Assembly (NCBI RefSeq): GCF_050589645.1
Contig: NZ_JBNGOQ010000001.1
Location: forward strand, 1,240,001-1,304,000
Reading direction: 5' to 3'
DNA: 64,000 nucleotides
Source: JBNGOQ01 sp050589645
GTDB taxonomy: Bacteria; Bacteroidota; Bacteroidia; Flavobacteriales; Flavobacteriaceae
The notes below the pieces were generated by a model that was not told the origin of the DNA, ran no database searches, and saw only the letters and a list, made by a program, of their open reading frames with translations. Made by a program: the position numbers and the translations under genes. Below are positions 17,936-26,952 of the stretch, piece by piece. How positions within the stretch are numbered: position 1 is the first letter of the stretch; each line of letters starts with the position of its first letter.

Positions 17936-18574
17936 ATGGAAATAGAGAATCATACCTATATCAAACGCTGCTTTCCCCTCTTGGAAAAACAACTATACGA
18001 AGAAATCCTCGAAGTTGGGGTTTATAAGGAATTTGCGGCCAGTACATATGTGGTTAAGCAAGGTGCGTATTTGGATTTTTTACCTGTGGTCCTCAGTGGA
18101 GTCATTAAAATGTACGCAGAGGAGGACGGAGTACAGTTTTTGCTTTACTACATTAATTCTGGAGAGACCTGTATCCTGAGTTTCAATCATCTGTTTGATC
18201 AAAAACCGGTCCAGTTCTCCGCCATTACGGAGGAGCCTACCATAGTGCTTTGTCTGCCCGTATCCAAGGTAAAGGAATGGTTTATCAAATATCCTTCCTT
18301 TGGTAGAATCATACTAAAGGATTTTCAACGGAATTTTGAAGATCTTTTACGCACTACCAAGGATATTGTGTGCTTTGGTATAGAAGACCGACTTATCAAA
18401 TACCTGGAGGACCTATCGGAACGTTCCGGCTCCATGGACATTCACCTTTCCCATCAGAAAATCGCTTCCGACCTGGGTACCTCAAGGGAGGTCATTTCCA
18501 GGATCACCAAAAAATTACAGAAAGAAAATTTATTGATTCAGCACAAAAGGCACATAGAACTGATCAGAAATTAA
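17936..18574 (+). CDS. Crp/Fnr-family transcriptional regulator
   Basis: 212 residues. Cyclic-nucleotide-binding-like domain (about 20-140) and C-terminal winged helix-turn-helix (SHQKIASDLGTSREVISRITKKL, about 165-187). The cysteines are few and not in the pattern of the iron-sulfur FNR type, and the phosphate-binding cassette of cAMP receptors is not intact, so the signal is unknown. It stands alone between the oxidoreductase and the spondin lipoprotein and ends with a strong terminator. Targets may include the neighbouring genes, but nothing in the sequence proves it. Confidence 0.9.
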   Translation: MEIENHTYIKRCFPLLEKQLYEEILEVGVYKEFAASTYVVKQGAYLDFLPVVLSGVIKMYAEEDGVQFLLYYINSGETCILSFNHLFDQKPVQFSAITEEPTIVLCLPVSKVKEWFIKYPSFGRIILKDFQRNFEDLLRTTKDIVCFGIEDRLIKYLEDLSERSGSMDIHLSHQKIASDLGTSREVISRITKKLQKENLLIQHKRHIELIRN

Positions 18575-18620
18575 AGTATCACGAAAACCTCACGGATTTT
18601 AGTATAGATTTAACAATTTT

Positions 18621-18648
18621 CGGTGATTTTAATCACCGTTTTTCATTT
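18621..18648 (+). terminator. Intrinsic terminator after the Crp-family gene
   Basis: Perfect 8-base stem CGGTGATT / AATCACCG with a two-base loop, followed by TTTTTCATTTT. Confidence 0.9.
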
Positions 18649-18659
18649 TAGGTTACTTG

Positions 18660-18667
18660 TAGTTTTG
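18660..18667 (+). promoter_or_regulatory. Probable -7 element of the spondin lipoprotein gene
   Basis: TAGTTTTG matches TAnnTTTG 31 bp before the ATG. No TTG is found 19-21 bases upstream, so the -33 box is missing or weak. Confidence 0.45.
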
Positions 18668-18698
18668 GCAAAAATTATTCTAATCTAAAAAAAGTGTT

Positions 18699-21068
18699 AT
18701 GAAAAAGAATCTATTTAAAATCTTACTATTGGCCGCTCTGGTTGCATCCTGTTCGGACGATGACGACTTGGTAGCAGAGCCACCAGGGGGAGAGGAACCT
18801 GTTGAAGGGCAGGCTTCCGTAGTGCTTAATGAGGTGGAATACCTCGGAGATCGTGTGGAGATCTTTAACAACGGCGATGTTGCCGTAGACCTGGAGGGAT
18901 ATTTCCTCTGTTTAGGCCCAGGGACCTACAGGCAGATAGGAGCCTTGAACGTAGAGGGCAATTTGCAGTTGGAACCTGGTGCATTTTTGGTAGTTTCCTA
19001 CGAAATGCCCAATGCCGAAGGCGGTTTGGGACTGTATGTGGACAATTCCGCATTTGACGACCCTGCAACCCTAGCCGATTTTGTGCAGTGGGGTGCTGCC
19101 GGAAGCCCGCGGGAAAGCGTGGCCGTAAGTGCCGGTATCTGGGCACAAGGAGAATTTGTGCCCGTTATGGGCAGCGCAGACAACAGTCTGGTGTTCGATG
19201 GGGAAGGTACTGGAGCTGCCAACTGGGGCGAAACTACAAGCCTTACCTTTGGTGCCGAAAACGTGCTGACCGTGCCCGCGGAAATGCGGTCCCTTGTAAT
19301 TAACGAGGTGCAGTACGGATCTCGGGACCTTGTGGAAATCTACAATAACGGCAACGTAAGTGCCGATCTAAGTTCTTATTGGCTCTGTTTGGGTCCAGGC
19401 ACCTATGTGCAAATAGGCAATTTAACGCCAGAAAGTGGCAATATTGAACTGGCTGCAGGTGAATTTTTGGTACTTCCTTATACCATGCCCGACGATCAAG
19501 GAGGTTTAGGACTGTACTCGGAGAACCAATTTGGTAACGCCGATGCCATTGTAGATTTTGTGCAGTGGGGTGCTGGGGGAAGCCCTCGTGAAGATGTTGC
19601 CGTAGCCGCAGGAATTTGGACAGCAGGGGAATTTGTGCCTACCGTGGCTTTGGACAGCTATAGTATTGAATATGATGGGGACGGGGATGCTGCCTCCGAT
19701 TGGGCGGAAGAAGTGAATCCTTCCCTGGGTCTTGCCAACGACACAGCCGTGCAATCCACTACATTCAATGTCACCATTAGCAATGTAATCAATTACCTCA
19801 ATGTACATACGTTTACGACACCTGTAGGAGCAGGTGGTCCTGGGCCCCTCACTACCAATGGTGCCCAATACCAAATATCGTTCAAGGCCGTTCCTGGAAC
19901 GAAATTTACACCGGTAACCATGATGGGCAATAGCAACGACTGGTTCCTTGCCCCAACAGATCTTGAGGGTATAGATTTGTTTCCTAATGGACAGGCGCTG
20001 AACGGTGTGGACATAGCAAGTAAGCTTTCGCTTTACGACTTGGGTACCGAGGCCGATAATGACCCCGCGACCTTTCCACCGGCAGGGGCCAATGTAGGTC
20101 CGGCCGATGCCAATCCCTTGGTACGTTTGGTGCCCGGAAGAGGTACAGGGGAAATTTATATGACTGCGGTATTGGATTATACCAATGGAGATGGGAATTC
20201 GGCAGGTACCTTTACCTTTACCATTACAGCTATCAACACGCCAGACCCTGCTCTGCCACCTAGTCAGACCAACGGATTCGTGATTACGCCAGGTATCGCC
20301 GTGTTGCATGCTTTGCCCGAGCCCTTGTTTACTTTAGGTCAGGAAGATAGAGGTGTAGGACTGGAAGGCATTGCCGAGGATGGTATGCCGGGAGCCCTGT
20401 ACAACTGGTTTACGGAAACCGGTTCCAATGGATCTCCCTTGCGTTTGTCCTCTTCGTTGAGCGTGTTTTCACCAGGGCTTGTTTATGCGTTTAATACCAA
20501 TAGCGACCCCTTCTTTGTACAGGGCGCAAGCGTAAACCCCGAAAGTGGACTGGAGCAATTGGCGGAAGATGGGAATAACGCACCGGCAGTGGCCTTTTTC
20601 AACGCACTGGGATTGCCTGTAGCGGCCAGTACGGAGGAAGTGAATATAGGCCCAGGGGAAAACTTGACGTTTTCCATTGAGGTGCCGCAGAACCAAAATT
20701 ATAAACTAGGGATCGGGACCATGCTTGTACAGACCAATGACTGGTTTATCAGTTATAACAACAATGGGGTGGCTTTGTTCGATGAAAGCGGGGTTCCATT
20801 CTCCGGAACATCGGAGAGCGATGAATCCTATCTTTTTGATGCGGGTACGGAAGTGGACCAAGCCGTTGGCTTTGGGGCAGATCAGGCCCCTAGGCAAGCT
20901 GGGACCGATCAGGGAGCCCCAGATGTCAATACTAGCATAAGAAGAGTAAGCGACTTGGAAGATGTGCAATTTGGAAAAGGCATATACGACAACCCTCCCG
21001 GAGTGGTCTATTTTGAAGATCCCCGTGGTGGCTATAACCTTGTTCGCATAGATATTCAGCCTCAGTAG
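18699..21068 (+). CDS. Surface lipoprotein with two lamin-tail-like repeats and spondin domains
   Basis: 789 residues. Lipoprotein signal with lipobox LVASC (Cys18) followed by SDDDD, which resembles the Bacteroidota signal for export to the cell surface. Two similar beta-rich repeats follow (about 41-184 and 198-345), each with LNEVEY/INEVQY, VEIFNNG/VEIYNNG, CLGPGTY, DFVQWGA and SPRE; they look like lamin-tail domains. A spondin N-terminal-type domain follows (about 352-500, TFNVTISNV, NDWFLAP), and a second spondin-like half (about 525-780, NDWFISYNN). Composition is acidic and low in lysine, as in extracellular proteins. Role likely adhesion or matrix binding; this is inferred from the domains only. 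Confidence 0.85.
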   Translation: MKKNLFKILLLAALVASCSDDDDLVAEPPGGEEPVEGQASVVLNEVEYLGDRVEIFNNGDVAVDLEGYFLCLGPGTYRQIGALNVEGNLQLEPGAFLVVSYEMPNAEGGLGLYVDNSAFDDPATLADFVQWGAAGSPRESVAVSAGIWAQGEFVPVMGSADNSLVFDGEGTGAANWGETTSLTFGAENVLTVPAEMRSLVINEVQYGSRDLVEIYNNGNVSADLSSYWLCLGPGTYVQIGNLTPESGNIELAAGEFLVLPYTMPDDQGGLGLYSENQFGNADAIVDFVQWGAGGSPREDVAVAAGIWTAGEFVPTVALDSYSIEYDGDGDAASDWAEEVNPSLGLANDTAVQSTTFNVTISNVINYLNVHTFTTPVGAGGPGPLTTNGAQYQISFKAVPGTKFTPVTMMGNSNDWFLAPTDLEGIDLFPNGQALNGVDIASKLSLYDLGTEADNDPATFPPAGANVGPADANPLVRLVPGRGTGEIYMTAVLDYTNGDGNSAGTFTFTITAINTPDPALPPSQTNGFVITPGIAVLHALPEPLFTLGQEDRGVGLEGIAEDGMPGALYNWFTETGSNGSPLRLSSSLSVFSPGLVYAFNTNSDPFFVQGASVNPESGLEQLAEDGNNAPAVAFFNALGLPVAASTEEVNIGPGENLTFSIEVPQNQNYKLGIGTMLVQTNDWFISYNNNGVALFDESGVPFSGTSESDESYLFDAGTEVDQAVGFGADQAPRQAGTDQGAPDVNTSIRRVSDLEDVQFGKGIYDNPPGVVYFEDPRGGYNLVRIDIQPQ

Positions 21069-21115
21069 TGTGTGTTTGCCCTATCCCCCCACGGATAGGT
21101 GTAGGTTGAATAGGC

Positions 21116-21146
21116 AAAAGCCGGGAGTTTTCTTCCGGCTTTTCTA
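21116..21146 (+). terminator. Intrinsic terminator after the spondin lipoprotein gene
   Basis: AAAAGCCGG and CCGGCTTTT form a nine-base stem with a ten-base loop, ending in TTTTCT. It lies 48 bp after the stop codon. Confidence 0.85.
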
Positions 21147-21256
21147 GTTTGGCCCCATCGGGTCCAAGAGGAAAGATGTGGCAATAGCAAGTATCGGATT
21201 GTTTTAGTCCCAAATCATTTCGATCTTTGTCCGTATACGGTAAAAAAAACTAGGGC

Positions 21257-21781
21257 GTGCATATCGAAAATTGTAGTGCAGGGGATATAGAAGAGATTTT
21301 CCGACTTTACGGATTGGCATCGGAATATCAAAGGTCAAAACGCGGTGTTGTGGTATGGCCACAGTTTGATCGGGAATTGGTAACGACGGAAATCGCCGAA
21401 AACCGTCAGTGGAAACTCCTCATAGATGATCAGGTAGCCTGCGTTTGGGCCACCACCTTTAACGACGAACAAATATGGGAGGAAAAAAATAGCGATAGCG
21501 CCGTTTACATACATCGCATTGCGACCAACCCCAGTTTTAGGGGGAGAAATTTTGTACGCACTATTGTAGAATGGTCAAAAGTGTATGCCAAAGAAAATCA
21601 AAAGGATTTCGTAAGATTGGACACCCTGGGCAACAACAAAGCTTTGATCGCCCACTATACCAATGCCGGTTTTACCTTTTTAGGGCTATTTGAGTTAAAG
21701 GATACCAGGGGTCTCCCGGAACATTATCACAAGGCCCCTGCCTGTCTTTTCGAGATATCCCTAAAAGCCGATAAAGTTTAA
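21257..21781 (+). CDS. GNAT-family N-acetyltransferase
   Basis: 174 residues with a GTG start. The acetyl-CoA-binding region of the GNAT fold is visible as IHRIATNPSFRGRNFVRTIVEW (about 93-114), followed by VRLDTLGNNKALIAHYTNAGF (about 127-147). The substrate cannot be predicted. It is a single gene after the spondin terminator, with DUF1684 following 104 bp later. Fold assignment is sound; any specific function would be a guess. Confidence 0.85.
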   Translation: MHIENCSAGDIEEIFRLYGLASEYQRSKRGVVVWPQFDRELVTTEIAENRQWKLLIDDQVACVWATTFNDEQIWEEKNSDSAVYIHRIATNPSFRGRNFVRTIVEWSKVYAKENQKDFVRLDTLGNNKALIAHYTNAGFTFLGLFELKDTRGLPEHYHKAPACLFEISLKADKV

Positions 21782-21885
21782 CGGCCTTGTTGCCAAAAGC
21801 TTGCGTAGGTGCATACCTTCCCATAAAGGGGTTGTTCCATTTTTCCTATATTTGGAATTGATAAGAATGCCACAATCACCATTGT

Positions 21886-22485
21886 ATGTACAACGTATAT
21901 CCGATACTCCTGGCCGTAATCTTTTTTAACCTTTCCCTTAGCGGACAGGACACCATTCAATCTGCCGAGGAATTCCAGAAAGAACTTGAGGAGGATTATA
22001 GGAATCCTGAGAAGTCGCCTTTAAAACAACGAGCCAAGGACTTCAAGGGACACGCTTTTTTTGCCATCGATTCCACCTACAGGGTAAGGGCAAATTTTGT
22101 GCGGACCTTGAACGCGCTGCCCTTTCAAATGCAGACGACCACCAGTAGGACACCTACCTATGAAAAATACGGTGAGGCAACTTTTGAGATCCATGGTGAG
22201 GTGATGGTCCTTAATATTTACCAAAGTCATAATTTGAGGGAGACAGCGGAATACAAGGACTATCTTTTTCTTCCCTTTAACGATGCCACCAATGGCGAGG
22301 AGACCTATGCTGGAGGCCGATTCCTGGATCTTGAGATTCCGGAAGGAGATACGATCCTCATCGATTTTAATAAGGCATACAATCCATATTGCGCCTACGC
22401 CAAGGAATATTCCTGTCCTATTCCTCCCAAGGAGAACACTTTGGCCGTCAAAATTTTGGCCGGTGTAAAGAAACCCAAAAAATAA
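21886..22485 (+). CDS. DUF1684 domain secreted protein
   Basis: 199 residues with a signal peptide (1-21, ending LSGQ). The conserved DUF1684 features are present near the C-terminus: FLPFNDATNGEETYAGGRFLDL and YNPYCAYAKEYSCPIPPKEN. The function of the family is unknown. The sterol desaturase-type gene begins only 8 bp after its stop codon, so the two are likely co-transcribed. Confidence 0.88.
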   Translation: MYNVYPILLAVIFFNLSLSGQDTIQSAEEFQKELEEDYRNPEKSPLKQRAKDFKGHAFFAIDSTYRVRANFVRTLNALPFQMQTTTSRTPTYEKYGEATFEIHGEVMVLNIYQSHNLRETAEYKDYLFLPFNDATNGEETYAGGRFLDLEIPEGDTILIDFNKAYNPYCAYAKEYSCPIPPKENTLAVKILAGVKKPKK

Positions 22486-22493
22486 CAGACCCT

Positions 22494-23762
22494 ATGGAGA
22501 CCTACGCCACCGCATTGCTGTACGCCATTCCATTTTTTATTCTGCTTTTGGTCATTGAAATTATCTATGGGCATTTCAAGAAAAACCAGAAACATAAGGT
22601 GATGGATACCATAAGCAGTATCAGTTCTGGCCTTACCAATATCGTGAAGGATTCCCTTGGGCTGGGATTGATCCTGGTTTCATATCCTTTTTTACTGGAG
22701 CATTTGGCGGTGACCCAGATCAAGGCCACCTGGTTGGTTTGGCTGGTTGCCTTTATCGCCATAGATTTTGCGGGATATTGGAACCATAGACTAAGCCATC
22801 ATATCAATTTTTTTTGGAACCAACATGTCATCCACCATAGCAGTGAGGAATTTAACCTTGCCTGTGCACTGAGGCAGTCCATTTCCAATCTTATAGGGTA
22901 CTTTCCCTTAATGTTGCTTCCTGCGGCCCTATTAGGGGTTCCGGCCCAGGTTATCGCTATTTTGGCCCCCATCCATTTGTTCGCACAGTTCTGGTACCAT
23001 ACCCAGCATATTGGAAAAATGGGCTGGCTGGAATACATTATCGTAACCCCATCACAACATCGGGTTCACCATGCGATCAATCCGGAATATATAGACAAGA
23101 ATCTGGGACAGATCCTTTGTGTTTGGGACCGTTGGTTTGGTACCTTTCAAGAAGAATTGGAAACAGTACCACCACAATATGGGGTGCTAAAGCCTGCGGC
23201 TACCTGGAATCCGGTACGGATCAATTTTCAGCACCTTTGGCGTTTGATCAAGGATGCCTGGCGCACCCAAAGTTATTGGGACAAAGTGCGAATTTGGTTT
23301 ATGCCCACGGGCTGGAGGCCGGCCGACGTAAAAGAAAAGTTTCCCGTAAGCACCATAGAGGACGTCTACCACTTTGAACGTTATGATACCAATTCTACCG
23401 CCAAATTAAAAGGATACGCCATTTTCCAAATGCTGGCGACCCTGGCCATGATCTTGTTCATGTTTTACAATTATGGAACTATTGGATTTAGCGGATTGCT
23501 ATTGTTCGGGGCCTTTATCTTTGTAGGCATCTACGGGTATACTTCGCTCATGGACCGAGAAGGTCATGCGGTATGGATAGAAATATTCCGAGGCTTAGCC
23601 GGTCTTGGTTTCATCGCGATGACAGGCGATTGGTTTGGACTGGAAGCGTACCTGCCCTTTGGGCGCTTTGGGATGGCCACTTACTTTCTTGTCACGATTT
23701 TGGGAGGCATTTATTTTACCTTTTCGGAACAGGAGACCACAAATATCGAGATACCCGCATAA
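22494..23762 (+). CDS. Sterol desaturase / fatty acid hydroxylase family membrane protein
   Basis: 422 residues from the ATG at 22494; a longer frame from 22389 overlaps DUF1684 and is unlikely. Integral membrane di-iron enzyme: histidine boxes HRLSHH and HVIHH (about 98-118) and QHRVHH (about 187-192), plus HTQH near 170. Several membrane helices flank them, and a further set of helices fills the C-terminal third (about 310-415), beyond the catalytic part. Members hydroxylate or desaturate lipids; the substrate here is unknown, perhaps a fatty acid, ornithine lipid or carotenoid. Confidence 0.88.
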   Translation: METYATALLYAIPFFILLLVIEIIYGHFKKNQKHKVMDTISSISSGLTNIVKDSLGLGLILVSYPFLLEHLAVTQIKATWLVWLVAFIAIDFAGYWNHRLSHHINFFWNQHVIHHSSEEFNLACALRQSISNLIGYFPLMLLPAALLGVPAQVIAILAPIHLFAQFWYHTQHIGKMGWLEYIIVTPSQHRVHHAINPEYIDKNLGQILCVWDRWFGTFQEELETVPPQYGVLKPAATWNPVRINFQHLWRLIKDAWRTQSYWDKVRIWFMPTGWRPADVKEKFPVSTIEDVYHFERYDTNSTAKLKGYAIFQMLATLAMILFMFYNYGTIGFSGLLLFGAFIFVGIYGYTSLMDREGHAVWIEIFRGLAGLGFIAMTGDWFGLEAYLPFGRFGMATYFLVTILGGIYFTFSEQETTNIEIPA

Positions 23763-23789
23763 GCAGTGGATTCAAAACAGCACAAACCT

Positions 23790-24551
23790 ATGAGACCCTA
23801 TATACTTGCAGAAACCAATTGGAAGGCCGTAAAGGACACCACATTTGACCTGGCCGTATTGCCATGGGCCGCTACCGAGGCGCACAACTACCATTTGCCC
23901 TACGCCACGGATATTATTGAGGCCGATGCGTTGGCTGCAGCCGCTGCCAAGGTGGCTTGGGAAAAAGGGGCCAAGGTCATTATATTACCCACCATTCCTT
24001 TTGGTGTAAACACCGGACAGCCCGATATTTATCTGGACATGAACCTGAATCCGACCACCCAACTGGCCATTTTGAGCGATGTTGCAGAGGTATTAAATAG
24101 ACAGGGGATACATAAACTGCTCATTTTTAACAGCCATGGCGGGAATAATTTTAAGCCGTTGGTGCGGGAACTGGGGCTGAAATACCCAGACCTCTTCATC
24201 AGTTTTTCACAATGGCCCCAAGTAGTGGACAAAAAAGCCTATTTTGAAGAAGATGGGGACCATGCCGATGAAATGGAGACCAGTCTAATGCTCTATCTAA
24301 GACCAGATTTGGTGTTGCCCAAGGATCAATGGGGCAGTGGATCGTCCAAAAAACATAGAATAAAGGCCTTTTCCGAAGGTTGGGTATGGGCCGAACGCAA
24401 ATGGTCACAGATCAGTGCCGATACCGGGGTAGGCGACCCTAGGGCGGCTACTGTTGAAAAAGGGGAACGGTTTTTTAAAGCGGTAACAGAAAAAATGGGA
24501 AATTTTTTCGTGGAACTCTGCAACGCAGATCTGGAGGACTTATACCATTGA
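23790..24551 (+). CDS. Creatininase-family amidohydrolase
   Basis: 253 residues from the ATG at 23790; the frame is also open from a GTG at 23766. Metal-binding motifs of the creatininase family are visible: TEAHNYHLPYATD (near 29-41), NSHGGNNF (near 117) and DGDHADEMETS (near 155-165). Family members open cyclic or formyl amides (creatinine, formamidopyrimidines). The specific substrate here is unknown. It follows the hydroxylase gene by 27 bp and converges on the ACBP gene with a gap of 5 bp. Confidence 0.88.
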   Translation: MRPYILAETNWKAVKDTTFDLAVLPWAATEAHNYHLPYATDIIEADALAAAAAKVAWEKGAKVIILPTIPFGVNTGQPDIYLDMNLNPTTQLAILSDVAEVLNRQGIHKLLIFNSHGGNNFKPLVRELGLKYPDLFISFSQWPQVVDKKAYFEEDGDHADEMETSLMLYLRPDLVLPKDQWGSGSSKKHRIKAFSEGWVWAERKWSQISADTGVGDPRAATVEKGERFFKAVTEKMGNFFVELCNADLEDLYH

Positions 24552-24556
24552 CGGGA

Positions 24557-24823
24557 TTACTTGTTGTTTTTGACCTCTTTCTTGACCAAGAGGATGTAAC
24601 TTTTCATGGCTTCCTCCCGACTGATGTTCTGTGCCTGGATAAGGGCATTGGCTTTAAAGGCATTGATCAAGGGGGTTTTGCTCCCAGGATTTCCGAAGTT
24701 TTTATTGGCAATTTTGTAGTAGGCATAAAGTTTTAGGAGGACATCGGCAGGAAAGGGTTTTTGGTAATTGTTTACAAATTCCACCGCCTCCTCAAAATCC
24801 TTAAGTAACTTCTCATTCTTCAT
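24557..24823 (-). CDS. Acyl-CoA-binding protein
   Basis: 88 residues, the normal size for an ACBP: a four-helix bundle that binds long-chain acyl-CoA in the cytoplasm. Characteristic segments are PADVLLKLYAYYKIA (25-39) and NAFKANALIQAQNISREEAMKSYILLV (about 53-79). It overlaps the end of the psd gene by 11 bp and is the last gene of the rsfS-ftsH-LUD-cdsA-psd operon. This context suggests that it supplies or buffers acyl-CoA for phospholipid synthesis, which is an inference. Confidence 0.93.
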   Translation of the reverse strand: MKNEKLLKDFEEAVEFVNNYQKPFPADVLLKLYAYYKIANKNFGNPGSKTPLINAFKANALIQAQNISREEAMKSYILLVKKEVKNNK

Positions 24824-25481
24824 TCTTTTCCACTATAGTGGCGATGCAAGTTTTGGCGCCCACCGCTTTTTGGTTCAGTTTCACGGTAACAAGACAGTCT
24901 AAAGGTAAGAACAAATCTACCCTGGAGCCAAATTTAATGAAGCCTGCATCCTCGCCTTGCTGTACACTATCACCTACCTCGGCATAGTTTACGATACGCC
25001 GGGCCATGGCGCCGGCTATTTGTCTATAAAGAATATCACCGAATTTTGGGGTGTTGATTACAACGGTGGTCCGTTCGTTCTCCTCGCTGGATTTTGGGTG
25101 CCAGGCCACCAAATACTTTCCAGGATGGTATTTGGAATATTTTATGGAGCCGCTGGCCGCATATCGGGTAACGTGTACATCGATCGGCGACATAAAGATA
25201 GAAACTTGGATACGTTTGTCCTTAAAGTATTCATTTTCCATTACCTCCTCAATGACCACTACTTTGCCATCTACCGGAGCCAAGACCTCGTCAAAATTTT
25301 TAGAGACCGTGCGTTTTGGGTTTCTAAAAAATTGGAGAATCAACATAAGGATTAGGATCGATGCAATTTGTATGCTCAAGCGCGCCCAGGGTAGGCTCAC
25401 GTAATAGTGTGCCAAAAGTACGGCGGCACTGGCCACAAAAAAGGTAATAATGATGATGCGTTGGCCTTCTCTATGAAACAT
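24813..25481 (-). CDS. psd: Phosphatidylserine decarboxylase proenzyme
   Basis: 222 residues, the short prokaryotic type. The enzyme makes phosphatidylethanolamine and depends on a pyruvoyl group formed by self-cleavage at Gly-Ser; the site is in IKFGSRVDLFLP (near residue 185-196). PIDVHVTRYAASG near 102 is the other conserved part. A hydrophobic N-terminus (10-45) anchors it in the inner membrane. It overlaps cdsA by 11 bp and ACBP by 11 bp, so translation is tightly coupled. With cdsA it covers two steps of the PE pathway; pssA is not in the window. Confidence 0.94.
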   Translation of the reverse strand: MFHREGQRIIIITFFVASAAVLLAHYYVSLPWARLSIQIASILILMLILQFFRNPKRTVSKNFDEVLAPVDGKVVVIEEVMENEYFKDKRIQVSIFMSPIDVHVTRYAASGSIKYSKYHPGKYLVAWHPKSSEENERTTVVINTPKFGDILYRQIAGAMARRIVNYAEVGDSVQQGEDAGFIKFGSRVDLFLPLDCLVTVKLNQKAVGAKTCIATIVEKNEE

Positions 25482-26274
25482 AGGAAAATATCGTTAAAGT
25501 TAAATATGCGAAGGGAGCGGCGAATACCAGACTGTCCAGACGATCTAGCATTCCACCATGGCCGGGAAGAATGGCTCCACTGTCCTTTACCTTGGCCACT
25601 CTTTTAAATTTGGATTCCACCAAATCCCCCAAACTGCCTGTTATGACAATGATGGTGGCCAGTATCATCCATTGCGCAAGGGATATGTTTGTCTCGTACT
25701 TCGCCATAAAATAAGCAGCAGCCATAGCGAAAACAAAACCGCCAAGGGTTCCTTCCCATGTTTTTTTTGGTGAAACGGCCGGATATAATTTTGTTCGTCC
25801 AATACTCTTGCCTACCAAATAGGCAAAAGAATCGTTTACCCAGATCAGGATAAAGATTCCCATGATCAGAAATTTGGCGAACTCGTTGTCCTTATAGGGA
25901 ATCATGGTAAGAAAAATACAGCCCCCTCCTATGTAGAAGAGACCAATAACAAATTTTTGAAAACGGCTAAACACTTTTTTCTTTTTTGAAAACAGGTAAA
26001 ACAACAGTGCAAAATTAACCGTTATGGTAAGGAACATCAAAATATTGATGATTAGTTTATCATGAATCAGATAAATATAACCCCACCATAAAGCCAGATA
26101 GGCAATAAAGATGTGATATCCCCCTAGGCCTATGATGCGTTTGTACTCATAAAGACAGGCCAATCCAAAGACCATGAACAGGAAGTCAAAGGCATCCGAG
26201 CTTAAAAAAACGGCGGAAAGGAGCAAAATAACATATACTGCCCCTGTGAGTAGGCGCCTTAGAATTTCTCTCAT
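25471..26274 (-). CDS. cdsA: Phosphatidate cytidylyltransferase
   Basis: 267 residues, polytopic inner membrane enzyme making CDP-diacylglycerol from phosphatidate and CTP. The family signature near the C-terminus is clear: SKFKRVAKVKDSGAILPGHGG then MLDRLDS (about 220-247). Seven to eight hydrophobic helices precede it. It starts 2 bp after the LUD gene ends and overlaps psd by 11 bp, consistent with joint synthesis of the phospholipid enzymes. Confidence 0.95.
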   Translation of the reverse strand: MREILRRLLTGAVYVILLLSAVFLSSDAFDFLFMVFGLACLYEYKRIIGLGGYHIFIAYLALWWGYIYLIHDKLIINILMFLTITVNFALLFYLFSKKKKVFSRFQKFVIGLFYIGGGCIFLTMIPYKDNEFAKFLIMGIFILIWVNDSFAYLVGKSIGRTKLYPAVSPKKTWEGTLGGFVFAMAAAYFMAKYETNISLAQWMILATIIVITGSLGDLVESKFKRVAKVKDSGAILPGHGGMLDRLDSLVFAAPFAYLTLTIFSYVS

Positions 26275-26276
26275 GT

Positions 26277-26888
26277 TTAAAGGTCTTCCAGAAGTAAAAG
26301 ATATAAATTTTTTGAACTACTTCCGTAAGAGAGAAAATCTTTGTTGTTTTCGGCTTTCGCCTTAAAATGTTTAATGGTGGTAATATTGGCTGGAATGCTG
26401 TTCCGATACTTTTTCTTAATGGCCTTTAAACCTTCGCCGATAGATTCTACCAATTGGCTGGTGGTGGCGTAGACGATCAGGTTATAAGGTAACTCGTCCA
26501 ATTTACGTTCCTTAAGCTGATTGGAACAAACCAAAATGGAGCCATTTTGCGCTACCAGGTGTTCACAGGTGGTGAAGAAAATATCGCTGTTTTTGTTTTT
26601 ATGGGTAAAGGCAATGTTCTCCTTTGAAAATTTCTCCTCCAGTCTGGAATCCATCGAAAAGAACGGACTGTCTTGCCAGCCATTCTCCTCAATAATATTT
26701 TGGAGGGTGGTCTTCACTTCGCCATAAGAGTCGCAGTACAGGAACTTGCCCCCGTTCTTTTTAAAGTTGATCGTGAATTTTTCGTCTACCGGGATATTTA
26801 GATCGGGCATATGCACGCCCCTGGTTTCCGCCGTTTCCCTGGAAACTTTTTTTCTGCCTCCCCCAAATAGCTTACCGAACAGCCCCAT
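26277..26888 (-). CDS. LUD-domain protein
   Basis: 203 residues. The N-terminus is a short Gly-rich region (MGLFGKLFGGGRKK). From about 70 on, a LUD-type fold is seen: DIFFTTCEHLVAQNGSILVCSNQLK near 105-129 and LPYNLIVYATTSQLVESI near 137. LUD domains occur in lactate utilisation proteins, but this short stand-alone type is common in Bacteroidota next to ftsH, with unknown function. It starts 64 bp after ftsH ends. Confidence 0.75.
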   Translation of the reverse strand: MGLFGKLFGGGRKKVSRETAETRGVHMPDLNIPVDEKFTINFKKNGGKFLYCDSYGEVKTTLQNIIEENGWQDSPFFSMDSRLEEKFSKENIAFTHKNKNSDIFFTTCEHLVAQNGSILVCSNQLKERKLDELPYNLIVYATTSQLVESIGEGLKAIKKKYRNSIPANITTIKHFKAKAENNKDFLSYGSSSKNLYLLLLEDL

Positions 26889-26952
26889 TGATCTTGTGTA
26901 CTAAACTTCTATTCTTCTCAATTAATATATAAGGAATAACGTAAAACCTGCC

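Noticed and set aside
19506..20309. 267-codon minus-strand frame
   Set aside because: Opposite the spondin lipoprotein gene; composition (many Arg, Cys, Trp) and absence of motifs fit a shadow frame.
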